A stretch of DNA of 44,564 bases from Microcaldota archaeon (GTDB lineage: Archaea > Micrarchaeota > Micrarchaeia > Anstonellales > J096), in assembly GCA_015522475.1 (NCBI GenBank), contig WAMF01000012.1, positions 1-44,564 on the forward strand. The letters run 5' to 3'. Below are positions 8,659-16,608 of the stretch, one piece after another. Made by a program: the position numbers and the translations under genes. Position 1 is the first letter of the stretch, and each line of letters opens with the position of its first letter. A model generated the notes under the pieces. It did not search any database and was not told where the DNA came from. It saw nothing but the letters and a program-made list of their open reading frames with translations.

Positions 8659-9189
8659 CTACCTTTTCTCCAACTTACTCTTTTGCCTTTCCATATATTC
8701 GTCGAGCAGTCTTTTTGTCCTCAAAATCTCTTTTCTTACTCTCTCTATAGGAATTCTACCTCTTTCGTTACCTTTCTCCTCCGTTTCCTCTTGCCCGTCT
8801 CCTTCTCTTCTTTTTGTTAAAGGGAAGCCCTCAATGCTTGCCTTGAGCACGTTGTCTAAATAGTTGAGCTTTTCCACCACCGCTCTATCGGCCAATAAGC
8901 TGTTCAGAACTTCACCACCCAATTGAGCGGATGGTAGAGGCTCAGCCTTAGCAAGCTCGACAGCCAATATAAGCGCTCGCAGTTCTTTGGCAGAAGCTTT
9001 TTCTAAAATGACTTCTTCTGTCTTTTGCCATTCGCTTACTTTTCCCTTCAATACATGAAGAGCGAGAGGCCTAAGCTTCTCTTTATCCTCACGTATGGGA
9101 AGCATGATCTTTTCAATTAGTAGGAGATGCTCCTCAACGCTGTTATTAGCATTTTCTACTTTCTTGCCTTTGCGTTCTTCGAAAGCCAC
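8659..9189 (-). CDS. small helical protein of unknown function
   Basis: The 176-residue protein is not recognised. It is charged and alpha-helical throughout, with a Lys/Glu-rich hinge near residues 128-145 and a basic C-terminal helix. No metal site or membrane segment is visible. The start is a GTG at 9189, chosen because a box A is centred 25 bases upstream at 9214. The same palindromic box appears to serve the divergent KaiC-like gene, so the two may be co-expressed. Confidence 0.65.
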   Translation of the reverse strand: MAFEERKGKKVENANNSVEEHLLLIEKIMLPIREDKEKLRPLALHVLKGKVSEWQKTEEVILEKASAKELRALILAVELAKAEPLPSAQLGGEVLNSLLADRAVVEKLNYLDNVLKASIEGFPLTKRREGDGQEETEEKGNERGRIPIERVRKEILRTKRLLDEYMERQKSKLEKR

Positions 9190-9208
9190 ACCCTTTCTTC
9201 AACGGGAA

Positions 9209-9220
9209 GCTTTTAAAACC
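9209..9220. promoter_or_regulatory. palindromic box A shared by two divergent genes
   Basis: The core TTTTAAAA (9211-9218) is its own complement. It lies about 25 bases from the GTG of the leftward gene and predicts a rightward start near 9240, just before the ATGs at 9247/9250. The whole gap is 57 bases and no other well-placed box is seen for either gene. Confidence 0.55.
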
Positions 9221-9246
9221 TCACTCTTCATATAAGGCTAGGTGTT

Positions 9247-10044
9247 ATGATGGCAGATAAGACAAGCGGCGGAAATGGTGATGGAAGTACCGGCGAGAAA
9301 GCGCAAGGCACAAATGGAGGCTTAGCTGAGTCCGTCGATGTAAAGGCGGCTCTAAGCCAAAAGATCACACGCATATCGACGGGTATTCCTGGCTTGGACG
9401 AGATGCTTGAAGGGGGCATTCCAAAAAATAGGCACGTCGCTGTATTTGGTGGTCCTGGTACTGGTAAGACGACATTTAGCATTCAATACTTGTATGCAGG
9501 AGCGAAGGCCGGCGAGACAGGCTTGTATCTCAGTCTTGAAGAGCCACCTGAGCAGATCATAACCAACGCTGTTAATGTATTCTCTGACCTAAAGGATTTG
9601 CCTGAGTTCTTCGAGGGCAAGATTCTTGTTAAGAAGCCAGAAGCTTACAACCTCGACAACGTTATAGAGGTTATAGAAAACGCAGTTGTAAACCAAAACG
9701 CAACGCGTGTTGTTGTTGACTCATCCACAGTAGTCGAAGCCATGTTCTCCAATGACTATGATTACAGAAAATCTATAGTCGAGTTCTTAAATCTGCTTAA
9801 GACGCTTGACACCACCGTTTATTTCCTTGTTGAGGCTTCAAACGCCGAGATTGATATCAGGTACAAGTTGGAGCATTACATTATGGATGGTATAATCAAC
9901 CTTTACAATCTGCAGAGAGGAAACAGCAGAGTCAGAGCTTTAGAAATATACAAGATGCGTGCCACAAACCACTCTCAGAAGCTCGTAGCCATGAAGATTA
10001 CTCCTCAAGGCATAAAGGTTTATCCATCTGAGGGCGTTTTGTAA
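9247..10044 (+). CDS. single-domain KaiC/RecA-like ATPase
   Basis: This 265-residue ATPase of the KaiC family is common in archaea, where it is a likely signalling or regulatory ATPase. The sequence shows a disordered Gly/Ser N-terminus (1-35), the family lead-in ISTGIPGLDEMLEGGIPKN, Walker A GGPGTGKT at 68-75, the paired glutamates of SLEEP at 96-100, and Walker B RVVVDS with D158. There is one domain, whereas cyanobacterial KaiC has two. AGGTG at 9240-9244 is five bases before a second ATG at 9250, which may be the true start. T-rich DNA follows the stop. The promoter element is shared with the divergent helical protein, so a functional link is possible. Confidence 0.88.
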   Translation: MMADKTSGGNGDGSTGEKAQGTNGGLAESVDVKAALSQKITRISTGIPGLDEMLEGGIPKNRHVAVFGGPGTGKTTFSIQYLYAGAKAGETGLYLSLEEPPEQIITNAVNVFSDLKDLPEFFEGKILVKKPEAYNLDNVIEVIENAVVNQNATRVVVDSSTVVEAMFSNDYDYRKSIVEFLNLLKTLDTTVYFLVEASNAEIDIRYKLEHYIMDGIINLYNLQRGNSRVRALEIYKMRATNHSQKLVAMKITPQGIKVYPSEGVL

Positions 10045-10082
10045 TCCTTCTATTTTTTCTTTTTGATTCTTTCTGGGTTTTT
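10045..10082 (+). terminator. T-rich terminator after the KaiC-like gene
   Basis: Several T runs (TTTTTT, TTTTT, GTTTTT) follow the stop codon directly, as in archaeal poly-T termination. Confidence 0.5.
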
Positions 10083-10312
10083 AGAGCGGCAAGGCTTTGG
10101 GATTGAGATAATTTGGGTAAGGCAACAATGTAAGCATTGTAAGTGAGTCAACAACCCGAAGAGTTTGGCCCGGAAAGTTAAACAAGAAAAGTTAAAGGCA
10201 CGGTAAAGAATATGCTGACAACACTTTCTATGTTTCCCGTGTTGGGGTTATCTATGCAGTTGATGGCTTAGCGGTTGGCGAAGGGAAGGCTGAAAATTAC
10301 TCCTTGCATACT
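10083..10312. other. intergenic region with a small hairpin
   Basis: No gene is seen. ACAATG/CATTGT (10125-10140) can form a 6-bp hairpin with a 4-base loop. A short direct repeat (CATACTTCAAGG, twice around 10307-10334) crosses into the end of the hydrolase gene. Confidence 0.4.
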
Positions 10313-11107
10313 TCAAGGCTTACATACTTCAAGGAGTAGCCATCTCTCCGTAGCAGAGTAAAGTTCTTCTTCGTGATTCCGAAAACCGTGGCCTGCTTCT
10401 TCGATGAGGTAAAGTGTTGCTCCTGAGAGCTTGGCTCCTCTTTTTGACATCTGCCACGGGATTGTCTTATCCTCTGTTCCGTGGGCTATGAAAATGGGAA
10501 TAGAAAGTCCTTCCATCAATGAGCCTTGCTTAATTTTCTCTATCTCTTCGAATAGCTCTTTTGGTAGCGTGTGTCCTTTAACGATTATGCGACTATCTCT
10601 CTCTAAAATAGCTAATTCCTCTTTAGATAGGATCTCTTTTCTGTTCATGCTATTCGTGAGGGGTGCCCAGAGAACTAAACCGTTTATAGGCTTTTTCTTA
10701 GCAACTTCCAAGGCAACATAGCCTCCGAGAGTGAGACCTAAAAGCACCACTTTGTTATAACCTTCAGCTCTGGCTTTGTCTACAGCTACTGAAACCTCTT
10801 TAATCCAAGAGCTTGCAGTGATGGGCTCACCCTTCCTATGGCCTGAGCCGGGCATGTCAAATCGCCAAGTCTCTACACCTTTTTTCTTGATTCTCGAAGC
10901 AAAGTTTGTGAACAAGCCATGCTCACCCTTATCCCCAGTTAAGCCGTGGATAAAGATAAGTAAGACTCCTTTGCAGTTTATGGTAGAGGGAGAGTTGGTT
11001 TCCATGGTATTCACAACTCCTTTTCCTTTTAGCTTCATTCCACTTGTAGACTTAAAAAGCTTTTCTAAAAGAGGTGGTGGGTGAGTAATAATTAACATAT
11101 TTGTCAC
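10313..11107 (-). CDS. alpha/beta hydrolase with Thr at the nucleophile position
   Basis: This is an alpha/beta hydrolase-fold protein of the serine aminopeptidase/lysophospholipase-like group. It has the oxyanion strand IFIHGLTG (51-58), MPGSG (85-89), a nucleophile elbow G124-L-T126-L-G-G, an acid in AHGTEDK (D213) and the histidine in EAGHGF (H240). The elbow is normally GxSxG; here the codon is ACT, so Thr replaces Ser. Thr can still be a nucleophile in some enzymes, but in this fold activity could be altered or lost. The GTG at 11107 is preceded by GAGGTGG with a 9-base spacer, which supports this start. The substrate is unknown. Confidence 0.82.
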   Translation of the reverse strand: MTNMLIITHPPPLLEKLFKSTSGMKLKGKGVVNTMETNSPSTINCKGVLLIFIHGLTGDKGEHGLFTNFASRIKKKGVETWRFDMPGSGHRKGEPITASSWIKEVSVAVDKARAEGYNKVVLLGLTLGGYVALEVAKKKPINGLVLWAPLTNSMNRKEILSKEELAILERDSRIIVKGHTLPKELFEEIEKIKQGSLMEGLSIPIFIAHGTEDKTIPWQMSKRGAKLSGATLYLIEEAGHGFRNHEEELYSATERWLLLEVCKP

Positions 11108-11239
11108 TTCTTATCTCCACCTCTCGTCTGCCCATCGTATGCTTTATTTTTACTAGTTTTCTGCCTATATCGCTTATAATTTACAATTTCCAGTTAATGG
11201 GCTGCAGGTTATTGCAAGCAGATAATAAAAGCTGCCCCT

Positions 11240-11253
11240 AACTTTTTAAAGTT
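11240..11253 (+). promoter_or_regulatory. box A and ribosome site of ileS
   Basis: AACTTTTTAAAGTT, nearly palindromic, precedes ileS. GAGGTG at 11281-11286 lies five bases before its ATG. Confidence 0.65.
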
Positions 11254-11291
11254 CTCGCCTCAAAAGGAAGCATCTTTATTGAGGTGTCTGC

Positions 11292-14219
11292 ATGTATGAC
11301 CATAAGCCCCTAGAAGAGGCTATATTTAAGTTTTGGGAATCTGAGCACATATACGAGAAGCAAAAAGAGTGCGTGAAGGACAAGGAGCGCGTTTATTTCC
11401 TCGATGGCCCACCGTACGTGACTGGGAACATTCATCCGGGCACGGGCTGGAACAAGACGATGAAGGACATACTTATACGCTACTACAGGATGCGCGGCTA
11501 CAATGTGAGAGATACGCCGGGCTTCGACACACACGGCTTGCCAATAGAAGTCAAAGTGGAACAAAAGCTGGGCTTCAAAAACAAGCAAGATATAGAGAAA
11601 ATAGGCATATCACGGTTCATAAAGGAATGCAAGGACTTCGCCAACTATTACATCAACCTCATGACGAAGCAGTTCAAGAGCTTAGCCATATGGATGGATT
11701 GGGATAACCCATATGTCACATACAAGAACGATTACATAGAGAAGAGCTGGGCCACGCTCAAAAAAGCCCATGAGAAAGGCCTTCTATACAAGGGCGAAAG
11801 TGTAGTGCCTTACTGTCCCCGATGTCAGACGACGCTTGCCAACTATGAGCTTGAATATTGGGATGAGACAGACCCCAGTATATACGTAAAGTTCAAAGTG
11901 AAGGAAGAGACAGGCAAGGGCTTAGAGGGCTCACAAGGTCAACAGAGCCAGCAGGGCCAACAAAGACAACAAAAGCCCCTTTACTTGATTATTTGGACGA
12001 CGACGCCTTGGACGCTCGTCGCTAATATGGCTGTTGCTGCTAACCCCAACCTTACATATGTAGAAGTGGATGTGGGCGAAGAAAGGTGGATACTTCTCAA
12101 GGATAAACTCGACGAGGTTTTGGAAAAAGCGGAAACATCCGGCGTTGTCATACGCGAGATGGACGGCTCGGCCCTGGAGGGCCTCGCCTATGAGCATCCT
12201 CTGCAGGAAGAAGTCAAAAAAGACTATGACAGGCGTGTTGTCCTATCGGAGACGCTCGTATCTGCAGAAGAGGGAAGCGGCCTTGTTCATATAGCTCCTG
12301 GCCATGGTCCAGAGGACTTTCAACTCGGCCAAGAAAAAGGCATAGAGGCTTTCTCGCCCGTAGACGACAAAGGGCAGTATACAAGCGAAGCTGGCGTGTT
12401 TGCTGGCAAAGAGGTGAAAGCCGCTAACCCCGAGATTATAGCCTTGCTCAAAGACAAAGGCCTGCTTTTGGCAGAGGAGCGAATAACGCACCGCTACCCC
12501 CACTGCTGGCGCTGTAAGACGCCGCTCATATACATAAAGACAAAGCAGTGGTTCCTCAAGATAGGCGCTGTAAAGGATAAGATGCTCGGAGAGGCTGAGA
12601 AGGTTGTGTGGGTGCCCAATATAGCAAGGAACCGCTTCCAAGACCTCATAAAAAGCGCCCCCGATTGGTGCATAAGCAGACAGCGTTATTGGGGCATTCC
12701 TTTGCCTATATGGGTTTGTGAGAAGTGTGGCCATATAAAAGTTGTAGGTAGTGCAGACGAGCTTCCCGTAAAGCTCGACGACCTTCACAAGCCGGAGATA
12801 GACAAAGTCGAGCTCAAGTGTGAAAAGTGCGGAGGCACGATGAAGCGCGTGCCCGACGTTCTAGACGTGTGGTTCGACTCCGGCAATGCTGTATGGGCCT
12901 CGCAAGACGGCGAATGGGGTGATACAGCAGATTACATTCTAGAAGGCCACGACCAGATAAGGGGTTGGTTCTACTCCCTTCTAGGCAGCGGTGTCGTCTA
13001 CCATGGGAAAGTTCCATACAAATCCGTCGTCATGCACGGCTTTTTTGTCGACGAGAAAGGAGAAAAGATGAGCAAGAGCTTGGGCAACTTCATACCTCTC
13101 GAGGAGATCGTTGAAAAGGCGGGCGTCGACGCATTCAGGCTTTTTGGCGTCTTCACGAACGTATGGGAGGATGTGAAGCTCAGCTGGAACGCCCTCAAAG
13201 AAGCAAAGGAAGAAATCAACCTCTACCTCAACGTCATAAGCTTCATGGAGCGTCACTATACAGCGGAGATTCACGAGAAAGTTAAAGGCCTAACTCCTGA
13301 AAGCTTAGCAGAAGAGGACAGGTGGATGCTCAGCAGACTCCACAGCACACTCGCCCAATACATTAAGGGCTTAAACGACAAAGAACTAGCTAAGACGTTC
13401 AAGCTTGTGCGTTCTCTTTTGATAGACGATTTGAGCAAGCGCTACATGAAGCTGGCAAAGACGCGCATAGCCAAAGACGAGAACAAAGAGGGAGCCCTCT
13501 ATACACTTTACCAATCTATATGGTATATCTCTCTAATGCTCTCGCCAGTTGTGCCTCTAGCTACAGAGCACGCCTATCAAGCGTTTTTCAAGCAGTTTGA
13601 AGCTGAAAAAGAAGGCAAGGAGCCGCTGATAAGCATACATCTCCATCAAATTCCAGACGAGCAACCCGAGCTTATAGACCAAAGGCTTGAGCAGCTTGGT
13701 ACTATAGCCTTTGATATTGTTTCAGAGCTCAACATGCTGCGCAACGTCGTTAAAGTAAAGCTGAGATGGCCCCTTGCTAAGGCTTTCATAAAGACAGAGG
13801 ATGCAGACAAGCGAGCTGCAGTGAAGAAGTTTATGACACTTATAGCGAAGCTAGCCAACGTTAAAGCGGTTAAGATTTTGAGCGCAGATGAGCAGGCAGA
13901 TGAGGAAGTGGAGTGCAACGAAGACGGTAGCATTTGCTTAGCAAAAACACTTCATGAAGAGCTGTGGGAAGAGGGCATGGCCAACGAAGTCATACGACGC
14001 GTGCAGCTCGTTAGGAAGAAGCTTGGCTTGAAGGAGAAAAATATCGTGCCTATATACCTTGACGGCGATGCTGAGCTTATGGAGATTGCTAAGAAATTCT
14101 CTTCGCTCATACAGAAGAGGACACACGCTTCAAAGCTCGAGTTCCGCACGCTCGAAGAAGACAAGGCAGAATCCTTCATGATCGATGGGAGGCCTCTTTT
14201 GGTAAGAATAGAAGGCTAA
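11292..14219 (+). CDS. ileS: isoleucyl-tRNA synthetase
   Basis: This class I aminoacyl-tRNA synthetase charges tRNA-Ile. It has the first signature as GNIHPGTGWNK (HPGT at 48-51 in place of HIGH), DTHGLPIEVKVE typical of IleRS, an editing domain starting with TTTPWTL, a zinc-type CWRCKTPL, the DWCISRQRYWGIPLPIW block and KMSKS at 592-596. At 975 residues it is slightly short for archaea. A Gln/Gly-rich low-complexity insertion (about residues 210-230) sits just before the editing-domain threonines, probably a surface loop. Start, GAGGTG site and box A agree. The gene is followed by a 195-base gap with T-rich tracts. Confidence 0.97.
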   Translation: MYDHKPLEEAIFKFWESEHIYEKQKECVKDKERVYFLDGPPYVTGNIHPGTGWNKTMKDILIRYYRMRGYNVRDTPGFDTHGLPIEVKVEQKLGFKNKQDIEKIGISRFIKECKDFANYYINLMTKQFKSLAIWMDWDNPYVTYKNDYIEKSWATLKKAHEKGLLYKGESVVPYCPRCQTTLANYELEYWDETDPSIYVKFKVKEETGKGLEGSQGQQSQQGQQRQQKPLYLIIWTTTPWTLVANMAVAANPNLTYVEVDVGEERWILLKDKLDEVLEKAETSGVVIREMDGSALEGLAYEHPLQEEVKKDYDRRVVLSETLVSAEEGSGLVHIAPGHGPEDFQLGQEKGIEAFSPVDDKGQYTSEAGVFAGKEVKAANPEIIALLKDKGLLLAEERITHRYPHCWRCKTPLIYIKTKQWFLKIGAVKDKMLGEAEKVVWVPNIARNRFQDLIKSAPDWCISRQRYWGIPLPIWVCEKCGHIKVVGSADELPVKLDDLHKPEIDKVELKCEKCGGTMKRVPDVLDVWFDSGNAVWASQDGEWGDTADYILEGHDQIRGWFYSLLGSGVVYHGKVPYKSVVMHGFFVDEKGEKMSKSLGNFIPLEEIVEKAGVDAFRLFGVFTNVWEDVKLSWNALKEAKEEINLYLNVISFMERHYTAEIHEKVKGLTPESLAEEDRWMLSRLHSTLAQYIKGLNDKELAKTFKLVRSLLIDDLSKRYMKLAKTRIAKDENKEGALYTLYQSIWYISLMLSPVVPLATEHAYQAFFKQFEAEKEGKEPLISIHLHQIPDEQPELIDQRLEQLGTIAFDIVSELNMLRNVVKVKLRWPLAKAFIKTEDADKRAAVKKFMTLIAKLANVKAVKILSADEQADEEVECNEDGSICLAKTLHEELWEEGMANEVIRRVQLVRKKLGLKEKNIVPIYLDGDAELMEIAKKFSSLIQKRTHASKLEFRTLEEDKAESFMIDGRPLLVRIEG

Positions 14220-14414
14220 AAGCTACAATGGAAACTTAAGAAAACTATACGTGGACGTGAAAATAAGGGATAATAAAGAGACACGTAGGAGAGGAGGGAG
14301 TGGCAGCGAAGAGAAAGGGATTACTCAGCTTGCCTTTTTCCTTTTCCAGTCCATCACCCTTTTGTTTTGCTTTTTGCCCTTGCCTTTTGCTTCACCCTTT
14401 AGCTTAATTTTAGC
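14220..14414. other. intergenic gap with T-rich tracts between convergent genes
   Basis: ileS and the second primase gene converge here. Many T runs lie at 14337-14410 on the plus strand, which could terminate ileS transcripts. TTTAGCTTAA occurs twice near 14399-14418. No gene is seen. Confidence 0.4.
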
Positions 14415-15761
14415 TTAATCCACTTTTAGCAGGCGGAGTATGAGCTTGCTTTTTATGACGTCAAGGATTCCTTTATTCTCTTTATATGGCCAAGGGCAAC
14501 CTGCAAGCCTTTCAAATAGGCTAAGATGTGCCTCACTTATAGGGCGGTGTAGGGGTTGCGCAGGTATGTAAAGCTCTTCCTTCTTAGCTTTCTCGAGGAC
14601 ACATAGCTTTTTATCCAGCGTTTCTAAAGGCAGAGCCACATGCCCATAACGTCTTAATTGGCTATAAGCAGGACTGCCCACTATTTTGGCAAGCTTTTCC
14701 ATCTCAGCTCTTTCAAAAGCAAGGGGTGAGAAAAAGATGCGCTTGTTGCCCAAGTTGAGCCTTACATAGGGTATGGCTCTTTTCTGCAACTCAACTTTGG
14801 CTTTCTTCGACGTCTCTCTTGTAAGGGCTGTGATGGCAAGGGCATGCCTTTGGCCTTTCTTCACCCTCTCCTCTTCCTTGGCTTTTCCGGCTTTTCTTCC
14901 TGTTTCAACCGTGGATGAAACAGCATGCATAAAGACGGGCTGTGGCCCGGGGAAGGCCACGGGCCCAAGAGATAGTCTCCCAACCTTGCGAAGCGCGCTC
15001 ATAGCCAGCCTCGCTCTTTTCACGAAGCGGCTCCAGTTCCCCTTTTTATTCTCTCTTAGCCTCTTTAAAAGCCTTTTCATGGGCTCGTTGAGCTCTTCTT
15101 CGCTAATTATTCTGCACAAGAGCCCTGTCTTGGAGTTGTATGTAAAGGGCAAGCGCACAATTCTGCGCGTGTCTTTCGTGACTTTTTCGTCTATGGCTAC
15201 GTGTTTGCTTATACTCTCTACTATCTCTGCATAGGTCTCTTTGGCGTACACTTCCCTTTCTTCTGGCAGAGCAGGATACTCTTTTATAACGTCTTTAAAT
15301 GAGAGGTGAAAGCCCTTTGCTCCGGAGAAGGCAATGTATTGAAGGACCCAGCCTTTTTCTTTGGCAATGGATAAGAGGCGCTTGGCTTCATTCCTTGCTT
15401 TTTCTATGTTTTTATCGAAGCTGCTCTCTACAATATCTATATCAAAGAAAAGGTCCATGCCTAAAAACAGCGTCTGAAAACGCCTCTCCTTGCTGCTTGA
15501 CTCTATTCTATGAGGGTTAAGGAAACGGCCGATAGAGTAATATGCGTCAAGGTAATTCTTACTATAGACGTAGCTGTATATGGACCCCCACGACGTAAAG
15601 CGCCGTTTAACTTTGACAAAGCTACCCCACTTGTTTACATATCTTATGTGTCTGAACCGCGGAAAGGCTGGCAGATAAGAAAAAGCTGGTTCAAGCGAAG
15701 CGCTAAAAGGCAAAGTCGAAGGCAAGGAGGAGCTTACTTTCTTACGAATACGTGCTTCCAT
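14415..15761 (-). CDS. second archaeo-eukaryotic primase (AEP) catalytic protein
   Basis: This 448-residue protein carries the AEP catalytic set: D107-I-D109 in LFFDIDI, SGAKGFH at 146-152, and D191 with the downstream strand RRIVRLPFTYNSKTGL (199-214). The spacing matches priS at 1845. Overall sequence differs, and about 230 C-terminal residues are extra, with a basic segment (about 225-320) followed by an uncharacterised region. No PriL partner is adjacent. AEP paralogs are known in translesion synthesis, repair and mobile-element replication; which applies here is not known. The start overlaps the small gene at 15734-15973 by 28 bases, so the two are probably coupled. Confidence 0.82.
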   Translation of the reverse strand: MEARIRKKVSSSLPSTLPFSASLEPAFSYLPAFPRFRHIRYVNKWGSFVKVKRRFTSWGSIYSYVYSKNYLDAYYSIGRFLNPHRIESSSKERRFQTLFLGMDLFFDIDIVESSFDKNIEKARNEAKRLLSIAKEKGWVLQYIAFSGAKGFHLSFKDVIKEYPALPEEREVYAKETYAEIVESISKHVAIDEKVTKDTRRIVRLPFTYNSKTGLLCRIISEEELNEPMKRLLKRLRENKKGNWSRFVKRARLAMSALRKVGRLSLGPVAFPGPQPVFMHAVSSTVETGRKAGKAKEEERVKKGQRHALAITALTRETSKKAKVELQKRAIPYVRLNLGNKRIFFSPLAFERAEMEKLAKIVGSPAYSQLRRYGHVALPLETLDKKLCVLEKAKKEELYIPAQPLHRPISEAHLSLFERLAGCPWPYKENKGILDVIKSKLILRLLKVD

Positions 15762-15973
15762 ACGCCAGAATCTATGTAGCGTCTAAGCGCCTCTCTCTTG
15801 TTTTTGGCCCTCGTTCTCTTTAATAAGTTTAGGAGTTGAGTTCTAACGCTCTTTTCGTTGCCGGGCGTTATTTTTGTAGAGAGCCATTTATGAATGGACT
15901 GGTAGTTGTTAAGGTTCGGCTTGCCTTTAAATATGCCAAACAGTGCATCCCAAAAACCCATGTGCTCACCCAT
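15734..15973 (-). CDS. small basic protein upstream of the second primase
   Basis: A 79-residue basic protein (75 residues from the second ATG at 15961) with an amphipathic N-terminus (GFWDALFGIFKGK) and a helical core rich in Lys and Arg. I know no family for it. The promoter box A at 15991-16000 lies about 25 bases before it and it overlaps the primase-like gene by 28 bases, so it is the first gene of that operon and a candidate partner or DNA-binding accessory. GGTGA sits four bases before the second ATG. Confidence 0.6.
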   Translation of the reverse strand: MGEHMGFWDALFGIFKGKPNLNNYQSIHKWLSTKITPGNEKSVRTQLLNLLKRTRAKNKREALRRYIDSGVWKHVFVRK

Positions 15974-15990
15974 GAGAAATGGGCTCGCCC

Positions 15991-16000
15991 CTTTAAAAAC
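15991..16000 (-). promoter_or_regulatory. box A of the second-primase operon
   Basis: On the minus strand this reads GTTTTTAAAG, about 25 bases before the ATG at 15973. Confidence 0.6.
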
Positions 16001-16052
16001 CTTGCTGAAATCTGTAAAGTATGGGACATTTTCTTAGAAACTACCCTTATTT

Positions 16053-16060
16053 CTTTTTAA
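16053..16060 (+). promoter_or_regulatory. box A of the CYTH gene
   Basis: CTTTTTAA lies about 27 bases before the ATG at 16083, which supports that ATG as the original start of the now-broken gene. Confidence 0.45.
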
Positions 16061-16082
16061 CGCTTTCTAATCCAACTGCTCC

Positions 16083-16467
16083 ATGAAAGTTGAGCTGCGC
16101 TTTTTTGTAAAGGACATTGCTACTTTTGACGGCCGTTTTAAGGAGCTTTCCGCTGAGCGACGAGAGCAAGCCTTATATAGATATTTATTTTAAGCCAAAG
16201 GCATTTGATGTGCTTGACGAGAGTGAGAAGCAGCTGTGGCAAAAGGGTGAGAAAAGCCCTCGTCTCCGTTTTTGTCGCGGCAAGGCTCGACTTCTATTTT
16301 CGCATGTGCGTTTGATTGAGAGGAGTGGTTTTGCAGTTAAGCAGTCTGTATATGGTAGAGAGAAGCTTGTGCTTTTCGAAGCTGGGATAGAAGAGGCACA
16401 TGGCTTAGCAGGAGACTTGGGCTTTGAGGAGTGGCTCACGATAAGGAAGCTCAGAGCGCATGAATAG
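16083..16467 (+). pseudogene. CYTH-domain (class IV adenylate cyclase/ThTPase-like) gene, frameshifted
   Basis: From the ATG at 16083 the first frame gives KVELRFFVKDIATFDGRFKE, a CYTH opening, but stops at 16191. A second frame, one base later, supplies YIDIYFKPKAFDVLDESEK, SPRLRFCRGKARLLF, and LGFEEWLTIRKLR, the following CYTH blocks, ending at a TAG at 16465. The distance between the two halves fits an intact CYTH domain if one base is skipped near 16150-16170. The C-terminal third is missing; past the TAG the same frame reads ISGLPIYVEEIEEW, which looks like a decayed end. A sequencing error or programmed +1 shift are alternatives. CYTH enzymes act on triphosphate compounds. Confidence 0.6.
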
Positions 16468-16578
16468 CTCATCAGTGGTTTACCTATTTATGTAGAAGAG
16501 ATTGAGGAGTGGATATTCTTCATCGTTTTCCCCAATAGATACAAATTATAGGAACAATAAAGTTTTAGTAGGTGTTGA

Positions 16579-16587
16579 TTTAAAAAT
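16579..16587 (+). promoter_or_regulatory. box A of the PPR-like gene
   Basis: TTTAAAAAT is centred 26 bases before the ATG at 16609, the textbook spacing for a leaderless archaeal transcript. Confidence 0.65.
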
Positions 16588-16608
16588 ATTATTAACCATA
16601 ATCCCTCT

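Noticed and set aside
8443-8863. Plus-strand Leu/Ser/Phe-rich frames that look membrane-like
   Set aside because: They arise from the C/T-rich strand opposite a purine-rich gene end and have no start signals.
11310-14179. Several antisense frames of 60-180 residues across ileS
   Set aside because: They are shadows of the codon pattern of ileS, with no promoters or family signatures.
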